A DNA stretch of 64,000 bases from Isoetes taiwanensis (taxonomy: Eukaryota > Streptophyta > Lycopodiopsida > Isoetales > Isoetaceae). The DNA is taken from positions 124,001-188,000 of the forward strand of contig JAJEKV010000138.1 of assembly GCA_021234155.1 (NCBI GenBank), given 5' to 3'. The position numbers and the translations under genes are program-made. Below the pieces are notes generated by a model. It was not told the DNA's origin and ran no database searches. It saw only the letters and a list, made by a program, of their open reading frames with translations. Shown here piece by piece: positions 58,060-64,000 of the stretch. Every line of letters begins with the position of its first letter. Position 1 is the stretch's first letter.

Positions 58060-58760
58060 CCATGTAATGTGTGCACGAGAATGCTACAGGGCAACAACCA
58101 ATGGGACCAAGCCATGAGGAAGCATAGGATAGTGAGGGGGGACAGCATGCGATGTGCAAGTGAGACTTTACAAGGAAAGAGTGGGAGCCAAGCCATGGGG
58201 AAGCATAGGGACAGGGAAGGGGAGCAGAACCATGTGGAATCAGAGGAGGAGGCCACGCCATGGGGAAGCATAGGAACATGGAAGAGGGGGCAGAACCATG
58301 TGGATTTACGGGAGGAGTTGAGCTGGAAAGTCGCGAGGGTAGCAAGTTGCGAGGAGGATGGTAAATTGGCTTGCCTAATCAGCAGGGGTTGCGCTAAAGG
58401 AGCTGGCTTGGAAAGCCATCCAGGGGAGAGGAATGAGTAATGTGGGTCACATGAGCTGAAAAGTCGCGAGGGTGGTAAGTTGCGAGGAGAATGATAAGGC
58501 TGGGTTCACATGCACCTTCACGACTATCACCATCACGTAAAAGGGCTCACCGTTTTACGCCCACCGTCGCCCACCATCGCCAATTTGCACTTGGCACAAC
58601 AAGCCCCCTCTCGGTCGATGGTTGCATGTGAACCGGTCCTAATGGGGTTGCGCTAGGGAAAGGAGCGGGACTGAAAAGCGAGTGAGATGAGAGGAATGAG
58701 TAATGTGGGTGAGAGGAGGTGGAAAATCGCGAGGGTGGCAAGTTGCGAGGGGAATGACAA
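58060..58760. repeat. Degenerate purine-rich local repeats
   Basis: CCATGGGGAAGCATAGG with CAGAACCATGTGGA is repeated between 58120 and 58310. GTCGCGAGGGT-G-AAGTTGCG is repeated near 58330, 58463 and 58725 with AGGAATGAGTAATGTGGGT. ORFs across it are not supported as genes. Confidence 0.7.
58506..58636. mobile_element. Small TIR element
   Basis: GGTTCACATGCA (58509 on) and TGCATGTGAACC (to 58636) bracket about 130 bp inserted between two copies of the surrounding repeat. No target duplication is evident. Confidence 0.55.
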
Positions 58761-59263
58761 CGGGCGGCCTGCCAGATCATCACGGGTCGGGGTAAGGAGA
58801 GGAGATATTTTTTTTCCACCATACTTTTCTTCTTTTGACCATCTGGCAGACTGGCATCTTTCCACGGAGGATTGGAATCATGTGGGTGAGAAGAAGTCCT
58901 CTAGAGATAGACAGGTATCAAAATCCACGTCAAAGTCTTGGAGGAAGGGAGATGCTTTGTTTCCGAATGCAAGGCACGCTATTAAGTCACTAAAGACCAC
59001 AGAAATTTGCGCCGGTCAAATCCCGACGCGTGGCACCGACTTATTACCGCAGCTTTTCTTGCAGCCTTTCGTGGCAGCAGCTCACCCTGCATCGCATCGC
59101 CGGTCTTAAAATCCCCCTACTTCTTCCATCTAATTTATCCTGTTTTCCAATTCGCCCGCCAATTTCTTCCCAGCTTTTTTCTGATTTCTCCTTTTTGCTG
59201 GAATTTCTGCCTTATCTGCTCGCAATTCCCCTGTTTTTTCTTCATATTTTAGCGTCAGCAGAT

Positions 59264-59732
59264 ATGGAAGGTTTCATGGCTCATTTTGGGCTCAAAACTA
59301 GCTCACATGGCCGGGATTCTTCACAGGTATGTCTGCCGTCTTTTGTTTTGCTTGATTTTGAGTTCTTGATAATAGTTTTGCGCGTTTATGAAATTTAGAA
59401 GTTATGCCTTTATATTACAAGCTACATGTTTTGGCAAAAGCTCTGGCTATGTCGTTTGTCCAGTTTGATTTTGAGTTCTTGATAATGTTTTTGAGCTAGA
59501 GGTTTGTTTCTGAAGGTCTTGTTTCTAAATTGCTTATTTTATGTATTTACAGAATCCGGCTAATGTTTCTTCGTCGGAAGAGGCCACTGTTTCTTGCGAT
59601 TCATCAAAATTTGCATGCAATACTATGCCAAAGACCAAGGCAGCCCCTTGCAAGGCCTTCATACCGGCCTTTGCCTTAGAGTTCGATGGATTGGAATTCT
59701 TTGAAACAATAATTCCCGCATGCAGATACTGA
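59264..59732 (+). CDS. Small one-intron gene 2, conserved C-terminal EFDGL motif, 80 aa
   Basis: Exon 1 is 59264-59326 (21 codons, MEGFMAHFGLKTSSHGRDSS). The intron is 59327-59552 (GTATGT...ATTTACAG). Exon 2 is 59553-59732 (59 codons and stop TGA), phase 0. The C-terminus FIPAFALEFDGLEFFETIIP matches the end of the gene at 50313, and the intron is at nearly the same place. The centre is Ser/Cys-rich (SSSEEATVSCDSSKFACN). The long pyrimidine-rich leader upstream (59060-59250) is typical of a plant 5' UTR. Function is unknown. Confidence 0.68.
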
Positions 59733-60230
59733 TTTTGTTGTAATCTAACACACGGATAGGAAACAAAGGGGGCGAAAAAAAAAACAGGATTCAAAAGGCT
59801 AAAAGCTAGTGTTCTGTGCAGAATTAGGAATTCTGATTTAAGTTTTGTAGCTGATCATTCTTTTGCTCGTGTTTTTGAAGAGCGAGGTAGATGTTGAGGG
59901 GTGAACCTCGCTCAAGAGGATGATCCAATTTATTTCTTATTTTTTAAACTGAAGAACAACTACTTATGGAAAAAATCAACTCACAGATTTTAGTTGATTC
60001 CTGGAAGCTCATTTTGAGCTTATCCAAAACGTGAAAAAAACATATTGTGCCCTTTTGCTGGGTCCTATGTATTTTGGTTGGTAAGTTGTAACATTAAGAC
60101 TGAGATCTGGAGATCTTTGAATATCTAAAATTTTGTGCATATCTGGGTAGGAAGAGGTGTCTTTATAGGTGTATTGTGACCTGACTTTGAATAATAGAAT
60201 TGATCCCGCACTTTAGGAGGGATTTTTTTT
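59733..60230. other. Spacer downstream of small gene 2
   Basis: No gene is seen. This is probably 3' UTR followed by intergenic AT-rich sequence. Confidence 0.5.
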
Positions 60231-60236
60231 TTTGGT

Positions 60237-60322
60237 TGAAATATTCCTCCCTTACAATCACATTAATGATCAACTAGAGGTAAAAATATCCCTCCCTTAC
60301 AATGACATTAATGATCAACTAG
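60237..60322. repeat. Two-copy tandem duplication, about 43 bp
   Basis: AATAT(T/C)CCTCCCTTACAAT and ACATTAATGATCAACTAGA occur twice. Confidence 0.88.
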
Positions 60323-60430
60323 AAACCATGCCCAACGTTTGTTGGGCAATGTTTGGGTTCTTTAAAGAACCTATAAATGATACGCCAAACTCGCCAAGTT
60401 CTTTAAATGTTGGGAACCCATAAATGAAAG

Positions 60431-60603
60431 ACCAAACATCTTTCCTTCAGTTTTAACTAACCCTTTGTAATTTGAAAGTCCCTCTGGAGGTAGAAGCAAA
60501 TCTACTACGACCAAACATCTTTCCTTCAGTTTTGGCTAACCCTTTGTAGTTTGAGAGTCCCGAGCAAATGCAGCTCTGGAGGTAGAAGCAAATCTACTAC
60601 GAG
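60431..60603. repeat. Two-copy tandem duplication, about 80 bp
   Basis: GACCAAACATCTTTCCTTCA through CTCTGGAGGTAGAAGCAAAT and CTACTACGA occurs twice. Confidence 0.88.
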
Positions 60604-60670
60604 TTTTTCCTTACGGCATGCACAATTAATCCAAAGAATCGCGACGCAAAAACATCATGTGCCTTTATGG

Positions 60671-60775
60671 ATAAGAGAAAGCCCTTTTGGGTTTATTTCT
60701 GAATGGGAAAGCAAGTTGACGCGCAAAGCGCGGAGGTCTGCTTGACCATTCAGAAAGAAGGCCAAAAGGGCTTTG
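60671..60775. mobile_element. Foldback element
   Basis: AAGCCCTTTTGG, TTCTGAATGG and AAGCA are matched inverted by TGCTT, CCATTCAGAA and CCAAAAGGGCTT around a GCGCAAAGCGCG centre. Confidence 0.75.
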
Positions 60776-60777
60776 CC

Positions 60778-61048
60778 GCAACGTAAAGGACAGTAGGGCC
60801 CAATCCAGTCGTCCAGCTGTCCATCTGTCCACGTGTCTAACAATCCTGGCATTTAAAATAGAAGTGGCAGATAAAAATAGCAGAAAGGCAAGTAATAATA
60901 ACAAAACGTATGGTAAAAAAAAACTGAAACTCGAGTAAAATACAAGTAAAGTTGTTGCACAACTTCTAGGGATAGAAAATGCAACACATGTTGCTGTTTT
61001 ATTGGATAGGACGGCTGGATTGGGCCCAACCGCTCCTTTACGTTGCAC
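60778..61048. mobile_element. Small TIR element next to the foldback
   Basis: GCAACGTAAAGGA with GGGCCCAATCCAG-CGTCC at 60778-60815 is repeated inverted at about 61007-61048. There is no coding capacity, and no target duplication is seen. Confidence 0.6.
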
Positions 61049-61920
61049 AAACGGCACGTGCCTTTATGCTTGTTCTTCTTAGGCATAAACAAAAGATATA
61101 ATTGTTAAATTTGCGTCCATTCATAAGCATAAACAAAAGTTATAACTTTTAAATATGCTTCCATTTATAGTTTGAGCCGTTTATAGTCTACACCATTTAT
61201 AGTCTGTAGTATTGTAGTATCTCTTTGTTTCCTCATCACAAACCATTATGCTTTCCATTCTGCTTAAGTGCAATGATCTCAGATTGGCAGCAAGGCTTCA
61301 CATCATCGCCAGAGCCATAGATAGCCATGGTTCATTACAAACACCATGCTTCATCAAATCAATAATCATTGACAAAAGAAATTGATCAAAAACACTCACC
61401 GTCTAAAAAGATTTTTGACTAACATGGTATCATTTTCATCGTTGATCCGACATTGACGCTATAACATTATAATATAAGAAGAATATGGTTGTTAAAGCTA
61501 TACCTACTAAATGGGCAATTTTTTTTTTTTTGGTAATCTAAAATTGGAATCGTCTTTCAAAAACGCAACCTTAAAGGCAAAGTGACTTGGAGGGCAAAAT
61601 AAGTACTTTGTATTGGTATACTTCTATGGATTGATGGGTAATAAGTTTATTAAAGTTGTTATCCAATAGATGTTGATGTTCTATCGTTACGTGGCTTAAT
61701 AGCCAAATCTCTTGATAGCCAACTTCGGTCGTTGGTCAAATGCATAATATGGTATATGCCAAAAAATACACAATCTTGGCCACTACCTTGGAAACCCTAT
61801 TTCAAAATACCCAGTGTATAAAAATATTAGACACTAAGTCGTATTTAATTAAAGTGGGACAAATCTCGAATTTTGGGACTCAGACTGGAAATGGAACAAA
61901 TTTTTTTACATTGAATTGTT
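61049..61920. other. Spacer without recognised gene
   Basis: AT-rich sequence with an AAACAAAAG(A/T)TATAA duplication near 61087 and 61133. No gene is seen. Confidence 0.5.
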
Positions 61921-61927
61921 GTTAGAT

Positions 61928-62306
61928 CAGGGGGAGGGGAAGGGGAAGGGGAGAAGTTGGGGGAGAAGTTGAGAGAAGTAATGGAAGGGGATAAGTTAGA
62001 AGAAGGGGGGAGGGAGGAAGTTCAAAAAGGGGGTTGAGAAGGTGGAGAAAGAAGAGTAGGAAGGAGGGGAGACAAGAGGGAGGGAGGGAGGGAGGGAAAG
62101 GCAAAGGAGCACGAGGAGGGCAAAAGGGCAAAAGGGAGGGGAGAGCAAATGGGGAGGCGGGGGGGGGGGGGGGAAGGGCAAAGGGGAGGGGAGGGGCACG
62201 ACATGGGGAAGAGGAGGAGGAGGGGCAAAGGCGGAGAGCAAAGAGGCAAAGGGGAAGAGCAAAGAGGCAAAGGGGGAACATGACAAAAGAAGGAGGGAGG
62301 AGGGTT
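61928..62306. repeat. Polypurine G-rich tract
   Basis: About 380 bp of almost pure purine on the plus strand (GGGGAAGGGGA, GAGGGAGGGAGG, GCAAAGGGG), with a G run of about 15 near 62160-62174. The ORFs across it on both strands are low-complexity shadows. It is a candidate triplex or G-quadruplex former. Confidence 0.92.
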
Positions 62307-62424
62307 CTATAGCTAAACAACCATTTAACAATTAATAAATGTAATTAATTAGATAATATAATTAAATCACTTAATAATATAATTAATTAATTATAAACAA
62401 TAAATAATTAACCATTCTCTTCTC

Positions 62425-62446
62425 TTCTCGACTACCGAGTCGAGAA
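62425..62446. repeat. TTCTCGACT palindrome, copy 2
   Basis: TTCTCGACT, ACCG spacer, AGTCGAGAA. Related to 56088-56109. Confidence 0.85.
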
Positions 62447-63039
62447 TTGGAAAAACAAATTGGAAAACCTGCTCAATTAATTGGAGAGCTCTCATCATCG
62501 TTCTCAGCTTCAAGAATTACATCTCCGTTGTCATAGTTTTTTAGACCCATAGTACACAAAGAGCTTTTCGATAGCAGAGGGCTTATTTCTTAAATAAGGA
62601 CCAACCCATAAATTCAAGCCGTCTTTGTTTAGCGGGAGACTAAACAAAGAAGCCGAGTTGGGAAGTATAGGCTAATCCCTTGCTTCTACTCTCTGCTCAA
62701 TCGCTGCAATCCTCTGTTATTGCATGCATATATGCCAGACTTTCCAGATGGAGGCAATAGCGAGTTTTAAGAGAAAAAGGGAGCAATCGTTTGATTTTTT
62801 CCTATGAAAAATGCATTTTAGAAGCCCTCCCTTCGTCAGGTGCATGCTGTGGATTAAGGCAGTAGACAGGACCGGCAAGAATCAGAGGATTATTAGAAAA
62901 GACAAGGTTCAAGCTCATACAGTGCCCCTTTTTTGGGTTATTTCATACTCTGGCGCCGTGTTCTTGCCTCTCGAGGCATGCTTCGGAGCCTAGAGCCTCC
63001 TTCTTTTAGCCGAAGTTTTGTCGAAGTTGGGAAGTAGCC

Positions 63040-63336
63040 AGGAAGCAAAGCCTCCGAGTTCGAAGGTTTGAAGTAGCCTAAGCAAAGGCTGGAAGAAATA
63101 TGATGAAAACATATGGACGCAGGCTTGGAAGCTTTCTTAGGAGTCGGAGATGGAGCTGGAGGGGCAGAAACAGGGGATTTGGCTGGAGTAGGAACAACAA
63201 GAGGAAGAGGAGTTTTTTTAACAGATTTCTTGGCATTTTGCATTTCTTGAAGGCAAATCCGGCATCTGATATGGGGGCCAGAAAACGCCCAAAAGCTGAA
63301 GCTCGATCTTGGTCAGAGGGCGACCTCTTTGCCATG
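63040..63336 (-). CDS. Putative N-terminal exon, unrecognised
   Basis: On the minus strand it starts MAKRSPSDQDRASAFGRFLA. After a one-base shift near 63245 it continues AKKSVKKTPLPLVVPTPAKS and PTPKKASKP, a basic Pro/Ala-rich segment. Upstream lies GCAAAGAGGT-type sequence with no clear promoter. It may be the first exon of a gene, or only an ORF. No family is recognised. Confidence 0.25.
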
Positions 63337-63428
63337 GATTGAAGCTTGCCCCGCTTTTGCAAAGACTGCGGCAAAGAAGATCCAGGTTCTCTGGCTACAT
63401 TTTCAAAGCAAGGTGCCGAGAAGTTTAA

Positions 63429-63510
63429 AAGAATGGAAGGAATGGAAGGAATGGAATGGATGGAAAGAATGGAAGGAATGGAAGCTTACCGTGAAGGAAT
63501 GGAAGGGCCT
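63429..63510. repeat. GGAAT-type satellite
   Basis: Repeats of GAATGGAAG and GAATGGAT. Frames across it give WKEWKEW-like translations. Confidence 0.9.
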
Positions 63511-63652
63511 TAACTTGAAGCTCGCGATGACGGACTGCATCCGGAACCGCGATATGAAAACAAATCGAAATGGCGGCCCGCTTCTTGAAAACAAATCCCG
63601 TGATCCGGCTCCGCGATCGTGAGAAGAAATGGTTGTTGAAAAGCTCGGCTTC

Positions 63653-63720
63653 CGTGCCATAGCCACGATCTTGGGAGTTCGCCATAGCCACGATCTTGGG
63701 AGTTCGCCATAGCCACAATT
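63653..63720. repeat. Tandem repeat of a 29 bp unit
   Basis: GCCATAGCCACGATCTTGGG AGTTC appears twice and a third partial copy follows. The GCCATAGC word is shared with the 49.3-49.5 kb element. Confidence 0.85.
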
Positions 63721-64000
63721 TCATAAGTGTACCAAATCTCTTCAATTCAAAGGTATGTACCAAATCTCCCCTCTTTTTTCAATTTCAAATTTCAAACTTA
63801 AACATGGGTGGGAGGAAAAAAGTGGAATAATAGGGTGTACATAAGAAAAAATATTTTACGGACATAGCGTGGCCAATGGGTTATTTTTTCTAAGGCCAAT
63901 GGGTATGAAGAATTAAAATATTATTAAATAAATTGACGTCTATTTATACGCCCCCAATTTCACACATTGTGCACATTATGTTGCCATTATAGGGGCACAT

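Noticed and set aside
61922-62331. Overlapping Pro/Leu/Ser-rich and Gly/Arg/Glu-rich ORFs on both strands
   Set aside because: The sequence is a polypurine simple repeat; open frames follow from the absence of T on one strand.
63329-63622. 97-codon ORF with WKEWKEW repeats
   Set aside because: It translates the GGAAT satellite.

Overview
The window looks like nuclear DNA of a land plant with a repeat-rich genome. It has short GT-AG introns, Ty3/gypsy retrotransposons, LINEs with a TTCTA-repeat tail, many foldback and terminal-inverted-repeat elements, an expansin-like exon, and two small one-intron genes with a shared C-terminus. I lean towards a seed-free plant (fern, lycophyte or bryophyte) because the main DNA transposon has a transposase type I do not associate with flowering plants. 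That is inference, and no species can be named. There is no rRNA, no CRISPR and no prokaryotic operon. Only a few candidate host genes are seen.

Layout. 234-4500 (+): a multi-exon gene with a ParB-like motif, a long lysine/glutamate tract and a C-terminus that resembles a DNA methyltransferase. Both of its introns carry GGCGCC palindromes. 4501-7974: gene-poor. 7975-30035: the main find, a DNA transposon of about 11 kb with 26-27 bp terminal inverted repeats and a TTTA duplication. It carries a DDE-type transposase gene and three further multi-exon or partial genes, and TGTGGTG/CACCACA motifs are spread through it. Its transposase gene is split by a complete 11.07 kb Ty3/gypsy element (9868-20940, minus strand; gag, protease, RT, RNase H, integrase, plus an extra long ORF before the 3' LTR). 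30856-32510: remnant of a second gypsy gag-protease (minus). 32641-35645: a minus-strand LINE with an internal tandem duplication and a 680 bp Mutator-like insertion. 36960-37060: expansin-like exon fragment. 38-43 kb: local tandem duplications and a diverged MITE. 43.0-48.3 kb (+): a long LINE with endonuclease, reverse transcriptase and (TTCTA)n tail. 48.6-49.8 kb: two adjacent inverted-repeat elements. 50313-50649 and 59264-59732 (+): the two small paralogous genes. 54651-55060: a MITE with 86 bp perfect inverted repeats. The remainder is foldback elements, microsatellites and a polypurine tract (61.9-62.3 kb).

Almost every long coding region is broken by single-base shifts while the encoded protein stays recognisable across the break. 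The two LTRs of the intact gypsy element are near-identical in their AT-rich part but differ by many small indels in their GC-rich part. Consensus sequencing error at GC-rich sites is therefore a serious alternative to decay, and I have not called genes dead on frameshifts alone.
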